Positions 36,225 to 47,924 are shown, numbered from the stretch's first letter. The stretch: DNA of 64,000 nt from Lytechinus variegatus (GCF_018143015.1 NC_054751.1:28639438-28703437); one strand, 5' to 3'. Notes: generated by a model from the letters alone, not told the origin. Numbers and translations are program-made.

Positions 36225-36665
36225 TGACAACTGGCACATTTTAAAACCGACCAAACTTGGCACATTTTGATAGAGACCAAAATTGGCACTTTTCGAAATT
36301 GACCAAAATTGGCACATTTTGATATTGACCAAAATTGGCACTTTTGAACTTGACCAAAATTGGCACCTTTGAAATCGACCAAAATTGGCACATTTTGAAC
36401 TTGACCAAAATTGGCACATTTTGAACTTGACCAAAATTGGCACTTTTTGAACTTGACCAAAATATTGGCATATAAAAACTGACCAAGTATATTGGCATCT
36501 TTTCAACTTGACGAAAATATCGGCATATTAAAACTGACCAAGTATTATTGGCATCTTTTCAACTTGACGAAAATATCGGCATGTAAAAACTGACCAAGTA
36601 TTATTGGCATCTTTTTAACTTGACCAATAATGGCACATCTTGAAATCTACCAAAATACATTGGCA
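36225..36665 (-). repeat. minisatellite of about 29-31 bp with higher-order units
   Basis: About fifteen units of the type TTTTGAACTTGACCAAAATTGGCACA. From about 36460 onward units alternate in pairs (AACTGACCAAGTAT with AACTTGACGAAAATATCGGC), giving a period near 62 bases. All three minus-strand frames stay open because the repeat lacks stops, so they are not genes. Confidence 0.9.
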
Positions 36666-38049
36666 AATATTTCACACATTTATGGTTTAAAACAAAAACA
36701 AACATCTCTAATGCGCATACTGACGCACCATGAAAATCCATGAACGCAACATAGAATAAACCCCTTTCCATAATGGCAAAATGAGAATATAGTATGACGC
36801 AACTTCAAACAACCTTTATGTGACCCAATTTCTCCTATAAAACTTAAAAAAAAAAAATCAAGATAATTAATTTGGAATCTCACATTCAGCAATCATTATG
36901 GTAAATATTCTTCTCATAAAATAGTCAGCAAATATTACTGGAGAAATAAAGATTAAATTACCTTGAAAGGTTTGCCCACTTGTCCGGAAAAATGTCTGTC
37001 AAAATGATGCTAATCTCGGTACTGTGCACAACAAATCTTTATCTGAATCAATGGTAATTTTCGTTATAAAAAGTAACTTTTATGGGGCAAGAAATGAAAC
37101 GTGCATTTTATTGATTACGATTGCTAATGGTTTCTGACCAGAAGTAGCCATGACCAGTGCTACGTCACAATAGAAAGTACTAACTAAAAGACGCTACCAA
37201 AAATGGTGCATTATGACGTCACACTTTGTTTGTTATGTAAGTTTTGCTAGTTTACTTTTTTAGTGATTCCGTCACAGTATTTTAGGTATCAATGGAAAGG
37301 TGAAAGAAAGCTCAATTGATGTGTAATCATTTCACTTTGTAATTTTCCTTCTTAATACTGTATGTGTAAAATAATTTCTTCTCATTAATTCTAATCATGC
37401 AAATTATGCAAATCACAATTACTCACCTTTTTTTTGCCAAATGAAGGTGATCATGATAGATAATTTTTATAGTTTAGCTGGCATCATGTAGATAATTTCC
37501 TAAATGAAGTTGTTTAAAGTATTGTTTTTGTAATTTCTAATGTTTTCTTTGTTTTGCTGATATAAATTAAAAGTTTTTTTTAACTTTAGTATACTATTGT
37601 ATACATGTATGTACGTGGTCTTTTTTTACATATGAAAATTATCATTCCTTTTGTACTTTGTAAGTTTGTATGACCAAATAAAAATATACCTATTTTCTGA
37701 TGTATTTGATTGTTTCACCAATTCCTTATAGTCAGGGGCCTTAGCAAAATTTTGGGGACAGAATTTACAAAAGCGTCGTTGCTTGCATGTGGGTCCCTGG
37801 TATCAAAAGCATTAATTCTAGATAGGGTGCCCCAAAATCGGTGAAGGGCAACCTATTTCAAAATGCTAATTTAAGCAAATTTTAGGCAAAAAACTCATAA
37901 TTCACCTTATCTCACTAGAAATAATTTTCAAATGCCCAATTTTTGTGTATTTGGGTCTCCTCTTGCTAAATATTCAACTGCAGTTTTTTTTATTAAATTG
38001 GTGAGTACAAATCAATTCTTAAGGTTACTTTATGCAAATATCCCGACAC
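36666..38049. other. stretch without supported gene
   Basis: AT-rich unique sequence. No exon, hairpin or terminal repeats recognised. Confidence 0.4.
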
Positions 38050-38170
38050 AAGGGCGACGGAAGAGGGGGGGAGGCGAGACTGAGTGCTATAGCACTAGCG
38101 CATATAGACTTGGTCAAATTAGCGCATGCGCCCTACATCCTCAGTACCAGTCTCGATCGGCCATTTTGCT
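38050..38170. promoter_or_regulatory. candidate bidirectional promoter with ETS, NRF1 and YY1 motifs
   Basis: CGGAAG (ETS core) at 38058-38063, the perfect palindrome GCGCATGCGC (NRF1) at 38122-38131, and GGCCATTTT (reverse of AAAATGGCC, YY1) at 38159-38167 lie within 110 bases in an otherwise AT-rich region. This combination marks housekeeping and often bidirectional promoters in animals. It lies between the divergent genes ATP5MK and PDCD11. Confidence 0.4.
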
Positions 38171-38295
38171 GTAGATTCTGAAAGAAGAAGAGCTACCGCG
38201 ACATTTTCACTTTTTATTTTTTTGAGGTTCCAGTCTGTGCCTCGATGTCAGGATACTGCCACACGTTAGAACTTCATCCATATGATGTAATCGTG
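38171..38295 (+). other. candidate first exon with a 17-codon leader frame
   Basis: Downstream of the YY1-like motif an ATG at 38245 opens MSGYCHTLELHPYDVIV and meets a consensus donor GTG/GTAAGT at 38296. If it joined the PDCD11 exon near 61533 the frame would stop two codons later, making it a short upstream frame in a 5' leader. If it joined an exon I missed it could be the N terminus of another protein. The 23-kb distance makes the PDCD11 link uncertain. Confidence 0.3.
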
Positions 38296-39917
38296 GTAAG
38301 TGCATAATTTCTGTTTTCACAATTCAGTTTTTACAAAATATTTTGACCATAAATGACCCTAGTCCTGGGTCTACGGTCAAATACACGTTACGCCCCTGGG
38401 CTCCATAAAGAAGTACACCATGTATACATGTAGGCCTACATAGTACATGTATGTCAAATTAAAAATATAAAAAATATCATGATCATGGAGTCCTCAACAG
38501 TGGCACAGATACAAATTTTGACCAGCGCAAGTGTTGTGATATGCTATTGAATGGGAAAACAGAGTTTTCAATTTTACTGACCTGCTGAAACGTGGAATTT
38601 AAGACATTCTGAAACAGAAAAGGCAGTTTTTTAAAACGGAAAATCACGGACACTGACACTGGCTAAAAATTGCATCATTCGTTGGAGAAGAAACATTTAA
38701 AAACGATTTAAAATAATAAATAACGTTACCTTTGTTGTTTTTTATTTAATAAAATATGTTTTTTATTACAACACTGGTAAGTGCTAGGACTGGTGGTACT
38801 CTGCCCCTGCCAGTCACCGGATTCGCCGGTCGCGCCGCCGCCGCTACACCCCCACTGCGCCACAAGCAGTAAGGTACCGTACCGTACTAGCACTGGCACG
38901 ACAACTTGACTCAGTCAACCGGCTCAGGGTCAGACTGCATCCTTGCACTTCGCACGACTTAATCAAATCATTTTTTTAAAGGAAATTTAGATAATTACCA
39001 TTTTCATGCATAACAGAATTTCAATGTGACTACATTTTCCATTTTAATTCAATAAATCGGGAGGAAATGCTCAAATACTTACATAGTTTTTCCTCCAGAA
39101 AAAGAGAAGTGATCCGTGATGATGGACTTCAATTGGCAATTGAATTACCTATTAAGACATAACGATTATAATAACAAATAACGATATTTTTTTTATTTTA
39201 AAAACATTATTTTGAAACAAAAAATTAAATTATCTTAAAAATGTTTTTGTTTTGAATATTACAATTTTAATACTATTTTTATTATGAATATTTTTACTCT
39301 TTAAAATGATGGACTGGTACTGCCGATCAATAATCGACCACACGTAATTTCGATTGATTAGAGTCGACCTCGTTTTTATACAGTTGTACTGAAGGGCCTA
39401 TCGATAACTGTCGATGTTCAGCATCTATAGAGACATACCGGAGAGATATTAATAACGCCTAATTAGTATACATCTCTATGATGTTCAGGCAGTGCCATGC
39501 GCCAGTGAAACGCATCAATCGATCGTTTAGATACAATGTAGAAAGGTATAGGGCCTATAAGCCCGGTGTATAAGTCCCAATAAGTTTTTGAAACTTCCCT
39601 CCGTTGCCCTTATTAATCATTTGCATTTGCTTTACTACAATCCCATATGCCATACAATATATGCCGCGAAGAGAGCCGGGACTGAAAGTCAATAAAAATT
39701 TAAGTGCGATATTGAAAACATATTGCAAGAGCTGCCGGAACGGACCAGGGAACGAATCCAAGCTAGGGAGACCGAAGGGGCGTTGCCCCTCGCCCCATGA
39801 GAATGTGATGAAGGGTACAGGGGGGGGGGGAAGAAAAATGCCCTTCCCCCTGGCTTGGCCCTTCTCGTGCATGATCCGCTTACATTTTTCTTTGGGAGAA
39901 GGAATTAAGAAGGGAAC
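38296..39917. other. stretch without supported gene
   Basis: Contains palindromic TACATGTAGGCCTACATA words near 38420-38450 and a GC-rich island at about 38780-38950 with GCCGCC repeats; the rest is AT-rich. No coding signal recognised. Confidence 0.4.
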
Positions 39918-40460
39918 CCGGGGGGGGGGGGCACTTACATTGACGAGTGGATACCATGCGTGACCAAAAAAACACGTAAAAAGGATGTCTTTTTCACGAT
40001 AGGGCACGTTACGTACGTAACGTGATAAGGGTGTCAAAAACACAAAAATAATGAAAAAAGGGTATCTATTTCGCTAGGAAAATTACGTGTTTAGGGTCGA
40101 ATTTGCGGGGATGATAAAACAAAATTAAAATGTTTTATAATTAAAGGATGTCCTTTTTGGCCCAACACTTCGTGTTTAGAGTCCGATTTGCGCGAGAAGC
40201 TGGGGTCGTACGTACTATAAGGTAAAGCCGACGACCGAAGGACCCGTAACAATAAAACATTCCTGTACTTGTTTAGGGGTTCATTTCAGGGAATATTTGC
40301 CGAGAGTATCGTTTTGTTTCCAATACTTGTTAAGGGTAGGGTTTCACACGCCATTGTTAAGGGGTGCATTTTCAGAATATGGAAATTACGTGTTTAGGGT
40401 GCTTTTCGAGACCCCATGGTCGCGAATGGTATCCACTCGTGAATGGAAGTGCCCCCCCCC
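39918..40460. mobile_element. MITE with G-run and GAGTGGATACCAT terminal repeats
   Basis: The left end, a G-run then GCACTTACATTGACGAGTGG and ATACCATGCG, is inverted at the right end (CGAATGGTATCCACTCGTGA, ATGGAAGTGC, C-run). Inside are repeated ACGTGTTTAGGGT-type words at about 40087, 40171, 40268, 40330, 40357 and 40388. No coding capacity. Minus-strand frames across it are artefacts. Confidence 0.7.
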
Positions 40461-40549
40461 GCCCCCGGGACACCGGTGTAAAATATTAACTGGTGTGGTC
40501 CTTTATGACCAGTTAACACTTTGAGTTAACACCACAGTTTTTGCAGTGG

Positions 40550-41843
40550 GATCCCCGGGAAAAGAAAAGCAATATTAAGGGACAATATAGAGAAAGGGGA
40601 AAGTAAAGAAAGAAGAGAAGGGAATGAAAATGGAGAGAGTAATTAAAGGGAGAGGGAGAGAGTGAAAGCAGAGAAATGAGAGAATGGGATCGGGAAGAAT
40701 TATTGATGAGAGCAAAATGGGAAAGGGATCGCCAACTGAGGAAGCCTCCAGCCGGGGCCCAGAAGAGAGAGAAAAGAAAAGAAAAGAAAAGGTGAATAAT
40801 GCAAATTGAGAGAGGAAAAAGGGGGAGAAATGCAGTTGAAGGGAAAATTAGGAAAGAAAAGAATAATTGGAAAAGGACAAAATATAGGAAGAATAAATCG
40901 AGGTTTTTCCATTATTATCATTCATTTATCTATCTATCTATTTATTTTTTTAAATTTTATTTATGTGGGGGAGGGGTCTGCTAAATTATAAAGAAGGCCT
41001 ATAGGCCTAAAACTCCATTGACTTCTGTAATAATAATATTACTCTCATACTGGTTTTCGGCCGGGGGAAAAGGGGAAAAAGAAAGAAGGGAATTCCAGGG
41101 GATGGGGATCCCTGGGAAAAGCCGAAAGCAAGGGACAAAATATATAGAGAAAGGAGAAGGAAAAGAAAGAAGAGATGGGAAGAAAGAGAAGGGGGAGATT
41201 AATCAAAGGAAGAGCAAGAGAGTGATAGCAGAGAAAGGAGAGAATGCATGGGATCGGGAACTAAGGAAAATTGATGAGAGCAAAATGGGAAAGGGATCAC
41301 CAACTGAGAAGGACGCGGCGGGGGGGGGGGGTAGAGACGATTAAGGGACAGGGAACAAGGAGACTATAAGGAAGGGAAGAAATAGAGAGAGAAAAAGAAA
41401 GGAACGTGGGAAATAATAAAGAAAATAACAGAGAAGGATAATCAACGGTGGAAAAAAGTGAGAAGGAAGGGGAGATTAAGATCAGAGGGAAAAGAAGGAT
41501 ATTGAGAGGGGTGGGATGAGAGAGATCTCGAGAGGCCAGGAAGAAAGGAAAGGGACTGAGAGGAAAGAACAGAAGAGAGAGAGAGAAAACTGAAAAGAAA
41601 AGGTGGATTATGGAAATTGAGAGAGGAAGAGGAGATAAATAGATGAGTTGAAGGGAAAAAGGGATGAAAAGAATAATGGGGAACGAACAAAATATAGGAA
41701 GTATTAAACGAGGTTTTCCATTATTGTTATTTTTTTTCTTCATTTTTTGTATTCGGGGGGGGGGTCTGCTAATTAAAGTAAAAAGTAGGCCTATATATAG
41801 AAATAATACTGCACTGACTTCTGTGATAATATACTGGTTTTCG
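40550..41843 (+). repeat. purine-rich tandem duplication
   Basis: Unit 1 (40550-41057) and unit 2 (41107-41843) share, in order, GGATCCC..GGGAAAAG, GATGAGAGCAAAATGGGAAA, AATTGAGAGAGGAA, AAATATAGGAAG, CGAGGTTTTTCCATTATT and TCTGCTAA..GGCCTATA..ACTTCTGT. Unit 2 contains extra purine-rich sequence. Probably a duplicated mobile or satellite unit. Long frames here are compositional. Confidence 0.75.
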
Positions 41844-41875
41844 TTAATTTTAATGATATTTTTTTGGTTGAATTC

Positions 41876-43245
41876 ATTTATATTTTCTTTGTTAGATATT
41901 CAAAAGAGAGCAGTTCGTATAATTTCCGGTGCCCATATACGGGCTCATATACATGTACAGGTCCTCTCTTTTTAGAAAAGGGTGTTTTAAGAGTTTCTGA
42001 TATTTTCTTTCTGCAGTTGGGTTCTTTTATGTTTCAGCTGAATAATAATGACTTGCCTCCGTCACTTATGTGATGGAACATTATTATGTTCATAAAGAAC
42101 AACCAGTTGCATGACTATCCAACACGCCAAGCAGTTTCATTTCATCTTCCAAAAACCAGAACAAAATTTGCCCACGATAGTATTATTTCATTTCGTTTTC
42201 ATTTCGTTTATTTCCACAATAACAGCAAAGATAATTATTTTACAACAGAAATGTGAATATAGAATAAATTAACAATTAGAAATATTGAAATAGTTCACAA
42301 AGGTCCAGTACACAGTATAATTGAATTTTAGAAAGTTCAGTTTTAACTTAAATGCTAGCTGTATATTGTGGGGGAAACCTTGGAAAGCGGAGCTTGTAAT
42401 TCAGGTTCCCCAGGTCTTAAATATTGGAATTCTCTCAATATCGATATAAAAAGATCTGTTAGCTTGACTATAGTAAATTTAAAAGAAACTTGAAAACGTC
42501 TCTTTTGAGACAATATTACTTCTCGTAGAACCCAATTAACTGTGCGCTTTAAATACTATTTGTACTACGGTGTATTACTTTTAAGACGGCCAGAGAGTGG
42601 ATTGGGCACCTGGTAGCCAGGGAAACTCTTTTATCAACCACATACCTCTTGTAAGTTTTGCTTCGGTCCTTTGATACTTTTTCTCACCTAGCAACTATAA
42701 TTTTTTTTTTCTCGTCTGCCAGGTGCTTCATCCCCTCACCATGTCCGTATGTTTGTCATTGTAAATAAATTACATGTATTCATTTTTACAGCTGCAGATA
42801 CCCTTACAACTACTATTTTCTATTTCACTAGCATACGATCAATTCTGTCAAAATATTTGACGTCATATACTTAAACGTCGCAATCGTGAACAGCAATAGA
42901 CGGGTCTTCTTTCCTTCTTTCTTTCTTTGATGTCTTGTTTTGTCTTCCTTGTCTTGTCTAGTAACCTGTGTGTCCCTGTTCTTTGTAACGTTCTCTGTTT
43001 TTGTCCTTTTCCAGTTTCTGTAACTTTCTCCGAGCTCAGCTCTATTTTTCTATAACTATTTTTAGCTATCAATGATTACACATTTTGTTAAGGGCCTATA
43101 TATCCACAACAAGCTTTTGCTTTACTTAAGGTCCATCCACTTAGAATCTGCATTAATATTGTAATTATGCATACTATTTCGGAATGAGTTGTACTTTTCT
43201 TTGTATTTTGATTGATTTGTGGAAAATAAAATGAATGAATGAAAT
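41876..43245 (+). mobile_element. 3' end of a jockey/CR1-like LINE
   Basis: The first part encodes the extreme C terminus of a non-LTR reverse transcriptase in broken frames: IQKRAVRIISGAH, then LRVSDIFFLQLGSFMFQLNN, continuing as decayed codons (KNNQLHDYPTRQA, KTRTKFAHDSI) to about 42530. The frame is interrupted at 42186-42405 by an unrelated block. The rest is 3' untranslated sequence ending AATAAAATGAATGAATGAA, the short tandem tail typical of CR1/jockey-type LINEs. Truncated at the 5' side and inactive. Confidence 0.7.
42186..42405. repeat. insertion within the LINE tail
   Basis: About 220 bases between TATTATTTCATTTCG and GGTTCCCCAGGTCTTAAATA break the reverse-transcriptase C-terminal codons; the protein similarity resumes directly after it. 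The block contains TTTCATTTCGTTTATTTCCA and has no terminal repeats that I can define. Confidence 0.5.
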
Positions 43246-44581
43246 GTTCAGTAATCTGTTTTGGTTACAATTAAATTCATTTACGAATCATGTAATTATT
43301 GTACACAAGTCATGTTCAATGTTATTGGAACTTTGAATCACGACTTATATGTTTAAAACCAAACTTGTAAATGAATAAATGAATAAACAAACAAATAAAT
43401 AAATAAATGAAATATAAGAGCCTAAAGGCCATAATTGAATGTCCAATTATGAGGTAAAAATCAAAGTTCATGCATGGTTATATTTAAAAGATGCATGATT
43501 TAGTTTTTAGGTCAGAATCTCAAAATTTCCAACTCGCTCTTCGTGCTAGCATCAGTGGTTTCAAGTTTACAAACAGGGTTCAAAAGGTCGAAATATAGGG
43601 CTATAAAAATAATGTTCAGCTCGCTTTTTGCGTGCTTGCATCAAGTTAGATATTTCCATTAAGTTACAAAAAGTGCGTGAAATTTCAATTTCAATTTAAA
43701 TTTCATCGTGTTAATAATTATTGTAGGGTCCATAAAGATATACGATCACGTCGAGTTCAATTACAAATTGTGCTGAGAATGTTGCAGTTTTCAGGTCAAA
43801 ATGGTAAATGTTTTCAGCTCGCGATTCCAGCTCGCATCTAGATTAGGCCCAGAGATTAGGTATAGATAACCCATGCATGATCCATGCAGTTATATGTTTG
43901 TTAATAAAATGTGAACCAAAAGCCATCGGGGGGGGGGGCTTTTGGGGGGGAGCCTAGCGTTTAGCTCGTCTGCTTGGCAAACCTTTCACTAGAGCTAAGG
44001 GTTTGAATGTGCAGCCTACTCATGCCTTGTGTACTGAAGGCCCCTCGCTCACTGCTAGTCTTTGCGTAGAGGCACACTTGTTGATCAAAGTTCCGATCAG
44101 GGTCTGTACCTGCAGACTAGCGTTTAGCCGGCCGCATGCGCTGTTATGTTGCACGTGCGTCGATACTTAGTAGTTGTTTTCTTGGGTAGACATCGAAATC
44201 TGGGACAGTCAAAACTGGGAGTCAAAATGCGCTAGAATGTCGACGGTACTGGAGCTGTCATTTGTAAATTAAGAAAAGTAAGTATAATAATGCAAACAAT
44301 CGATACTATACTCGATAGATTCCGGGTCATATTGGCCTAATCGACGGTATTACTTTGACAGAGCCGGTTTCTAATTAGGACACCTTTTCGTAGAATAAAT
44401 TTAAAAGAGCCATTTTCTTTACCGGCGCATGCAATTATTATGTACATATGTCAAATAGGGAAAACACAATTCCGTGAAACAGACGTTCCAAGTGCATTGG
44501 ACCTTAATCGCTGGGTAGAGGCATTCATGCGTTCTTAGCAGTCGGGTTGAAAACCTTGGTATAATGAAGAGGATTATTTTT
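43246..44581. other. stretch without supported gene
   Basis: AT-rich sequence with an (AAAT)n run near 43372-43410 and G-runs at about 43928-43950. No defined element. Confidence 0.4.
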
Positions 44582-45010
44582 AGGCAAAATCGTGATATAG
44601 GCCCCGCTCGAGAAACACTTGTAATCGATTATACTACCTCAATATCTAGGTTGCTAACTTCAGCTCACTATATATACTCGTGATATAGGCCCCGCTGCTG
44701 TATTGAACGGCTTGGAATGTCCGTGCGCGGGGCCTGTTTCACGAGTATAGTACTATAACCGTTATATAGGCCCCGCGCTACGGCACTGCAGACACTCCAA
44801 CACAGTAGCGGGGCCTATATCACGAGTATATATTAAGCTTGCATCCTAAGATAGTCGCGAAACAGGCCCCGTCCAATGTGCTTATCCCAGCATTCGCACG
44901 CGCGTGGGGCTCGGATGACGGCTATATAGTATACTCGTTATCGAGGCCCCTTACACTGTTATGTAGTGGAAAATAACGTGGTCGTGGGGCTTGTTTCCCC
45001 GGGCGGTGGT
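44582..45010 (+). repeat. left-arm array of GGGGCC hairpin units
   Basis: Four hairpins at about 44676-44746, 44759-44827, 44855-44921 and 44935-45000, plus a half unit at 44590, repeat at 80-96 bases. Each has a left stem of the type CTCGTGATATAGGCCCCGC and a right stem GCGGGGCCTATATCACGAG around a loop of about 30 bases that differs from unit to unit. The last two hairpins are less regular. Confidence 0.8.
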
Positions 45011-45159
45011 CGATGAGAATTATGACGGGCGGCGCCCCCTCCCCCTCTCTAATTTGTTTTCCAAATAAACAAGGAAATGATATCATGGGCGGTGCCAGTT
45101 TAGGGGGGGGGGGCTCCAATTTACTTCTTCAGAAATCTATCTGTCGATTTACTTATGTG

Positions 45160-45490
45160 TGAATATAGTTTTTCATTATTCATTCATTAACTATTTGTAT
45201 TGATTAATGTATTCATTAATCATTTAATTTATTTGTGTTTAGTGTTTTTTCTTTTGTGATCTATTTGTATTGATTAATTAATGTATTCATTAATCATTTA
45301 ATTCATTTGTGTTTAGTGTTTTTTTCTTTTGTGATCTATTTGTATTGATTAATTAATGTATTCATTAGTCATTTAATTCATTTGTGTTTAGTGTTTTTTT
45401 CTTTTGTGATCTATTTGTATTGATTAATTAATGTATTCATTAGTCATTTAATTTGTTTCAGTGTTCAGTGTTTTTTATTTTCTTTTGTGT
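45160..45490 (+). repeat. AT-rich tandem repeat of about 85 bp
   Basis: Four units of ATTAATGTATTCATTAATCA, TTTGTGTTTAGTG, TTTTTCTTTTGTGATC. An inverted block of about three units is in the right arm at 50400-50640. Confidence 0.85.
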
Positions 45491-46687
45491 TATATATATA
45501 TGGAGAGAGTCAGAGGTCGTTTTTAATTTTTTTTATGCGGAAGTTCATTTATTTCATTTTTTTTATTGATTATCTATGTATTTATATTGATTGATAATGT
45601 ATTTATATTTTTTCATTTAACTATTAGGTTTCATTTTTTTTCTTTTGTGATGTAGAGAGTCAGAGGTATCATTCGTTTTTAATTATATCTGTGCGTGAAA
45701 TTTCGTTTATTTATTTATCAATCTATTTTAATTGATTAGTATATTAATATATATTCATTAAGCATTTAATTTGTTTTCAATGTTTTATTTTTTTGTGATA
45801 TAGAGAGTCAGAGGTATCATTCATCTTTAATTATTTTATGTGCGGGAGTTTATTTATTTCAATCTATTTTAATTGATTATCTATGTATTTATATTGATTA
45901 ATAATGTATTCATATTTTTTCATTTAATCTATTTGTTTTCATTTTTTCTTTTGTGATGTAGAGAGTCAGAGGTATCATTCGTTTTTAATTATATCTGTGC
46001 GTGAAATTTCATTTATTTATTTATCAATCTATTTTATTAATATATCATATTCATTGATCATTTGATTTATTCGTTTTCAATGTTTTATTTTCTTTTGTGA
46101 TATAGAGAGTCAGAGGTATCATTCATCTTTAATCATTTTATGTGCGGAGTTCATTTATTTCAATCTATTTTAATTGATTAATTAATGTGTTTATGTTGAT
46201 TAATAGATGCATTTACATTTATCCATTATTCATTCAATTTTTTATTTATCAATCTATTTTAACTACAGTGTTTTTTTTTTCTTTTGTGATATAGAGAGTC
46301 AGAAGTATAATTTGTTTTAAATTATTTTTATTTGTGGAAGTTCATCTAATTTATTTTTAATTGATTAATAAATGTATTATTAATTATAGGATTTATATTT
46401 TATTTGTTTTCATTTTTTCTTCTTTTGTAATGTAGAGAATCAGAGGTATCATTCGTTTTTTTTTAATTCTTTTTATTTGTGGAAGTTCATCTAATTTATT
46501 TTTAATTGATTAATTAATGTATTATTAATAATAGAATTTATTTGTTTTCAGTGTTTTTTTTGTGATATAGCGAATAAGATGTATATCATTCGCTTTAATT
46601 CTTTTTATGTGTGGAAGTTCATTTAGATTTTTGGTCAGTCTTTTTTTAATCGATTAAGAAATGTATTTTTAACACATTTTTATGAGA
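45490..46687 (+). repeat. diverged tandem repeat of about 145-165 bp
   Basis: Eight units share TTTTGTGATATAGAGAGTCA, GAGGTATCATTCGTTTTTAA and GTGGAAGTTCATTTATTT. A further unit at 47810-47875 lies beyond the LINE and SINE insertions, showing that these landed inside the array. Confidence 0.8.
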
Positions 46688-47155
46688 CCAAGACAATGTA
46701 CTCTGAACAGTATATAGATTAAGAGAATTTCAGTTTAAAATGTTACACTGCATTGCTTACACAAATCATCACTTGTTCCGTTTAAAATCTCACAAAATAA
46801 CCTTTGTTGTTATTGTAAAAAAGAGGAGGAAACATATCGCCATCTTTTTTTGGAATGTGAATATGCTTGTCTGGTTTGGGATAATTGTAAGGAGATGTTT
46901 GGTTTTATTTCTACCGGTAATTTAAGCTGGGAGGAAATTCTTGTAGGGGTAGAATTAAAGGACGAAGGAAAACGCTTAATCAATCACTTTTTAATCTTTG
47001 TTAAATTTTTAATCTTCATAGGGAGGGAAAAGGGTGCACATATAACCATGGATGAAATTAAAAGGAAATTTAAAGAAGAATTGGAAGAAAGAAGGCTGGC
47101 GCTAGGTAGAGGCAAGATGTCTCTTCATTTAAGGAAATGGGAAAATCTTAATTAA
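46688..47155 (+). pseudogene. C-terminal fragment of a LINE ORF2 with zinc knuckle
   Basis: In frame from about 46799 the sequence reads CCYCKKEEETYRHLFLECEY, a C-x2-C-x8-H-x4-C knuckle, followed by a Trp-containing segment (CLVWDNC) and ending KMSLHLRKWENLN at 47155. This is the layout of the C terminus of L1-like reverse transcriptases. Just upstream, FKMLHCIAYTNHHLFR lies in another frame, so at least one frameshift separates the two. Everything 5' of this, including the reverse-transcriptase domain, is missing, as expected from 5'-truncated retrotransposition. The 3' untranslated tail runs to about 47590 and ends AATAAAACATCCTTAAAAAA. Confidence 0.75.
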
Positions 47156-47600
47156 AAGAATAAATAGGGAGAGTGAGGCAAAGGTATACAAACGAGAGAC
47201 AAAGCCACAAAACAAAATAAATAAAAACACAGAAAAAACCCAATACGGAGAATTGCAGTCCCTTCCATGTAGAGTATAGGCATAAATGGGAGAATGCTCC
47301 TAACCTGGGGACGGAGGGAGGGGGGGGGGGGGTGGGAGGTGGAACATTTTTATCTTTTTTTCTCTCTGATCATGTCATATATTTTGTTAATATTTCATTT
47401 TGTAATTGCTGAAACGCATTAGTATTAATTTCTAGTATTTTTGAAGTTTGATGTATAAGTTGTATAATTATATTGTAATGGATTTATTGTATAATTTATA
47501 ATTATGTTTCAAATAGTTTGTACAAATTGTTTATAGAATCTGATTGTGTATTTTGATTTGAGAGAATATAATAAAACATCCTTAAAAAAAATTCTTAATC
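47156..47600 (+). mobile_element. LINE 3' untranslated tail
   Basis: Non-coding continuation of the LINE fragment with G-run and AT-rich sequence, an AATAAAA signal near 47568 and a short A-run at 47583-47590. Confidence 0.55.
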
Positions 47601-47603
47601 GAA

Positions 47604-47775
47604 GGTGCTCGGCCACGGAGAAGCCGTGGCCGAGTGGTCTATGCGCCTGGCTGTACATGGAAAGTCCGGGGTTCGATCCTCGGCCACTGCACCTACAATG
47701 CTCTTTTATCCTGCATTCAAATAAATGGAAATGCTATATGCATTATTGGTAACTAGGTGTGCACTTGTGTTTAAA
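47604..47775 (+). mobile_element. tRNA-derived SINE, copy 1
   Basis: The head carries an A box (TGGCCGAGTGGTCTATGCG) and B box (GGGGTTCGATCC) at tRNA-like spacing, ending CACTGCACC. The tail TACAATGCTCTTTTATCCTG..AAATAAATGGAAATGCTA..TAACTAGGTGTG is shared with the minus-strand copy at 54510-54700. A 9-bp hairpin CGGCCACGG/CCGTGGCCG precedes the A box in this copy only. Confidence 0.8.
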
Positions 47776-47924
47776 AAATATAAATTTATTAATTATTTAC
47801 TATATTCTTTTCTTTTTTGATATGGAATCAGGGGTATAATTCGATTTTATTTTTTTTATGTGTGGAAGTTCATTGTTATCTCCCTTGTTTTGGGGAAAAT
47901 AAATTGGAGCCCCCCCCCCCGCAT

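Noticed and set aside
36203..36506. Three overlapping minus-strand frames of 85-97 codons
   Set aside because: The minisatellite lacks stops in all three frames, so the frames are by-products.
39555..40043. 162-codon minus-strand frame, one of the longest in the window
   Set aside because: It crosses a MITE end and G-runs, has no recognisable domain, and an overlapping plus-strand frame is almost as long.
40087..40400. Interstitial telomere repeat
   Set aside because: TTTAGGG words are separated by unrelated bases and never tandem, so this is not telomeric sequence.
41018..41743. Long frames on both strands over the purine-rich duplication
   Set aside because: Low-complexity purine sequence; Lys/Glu/Gly on one strand and Ser/Leu/Phe on the other.
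44582..45010. CRISPR-like array
   Set aside because: Repeat-spacer look is explained by hairpin units in a eukaryotic transposon arm; repeats are inverted pairs and no cas genes exist.
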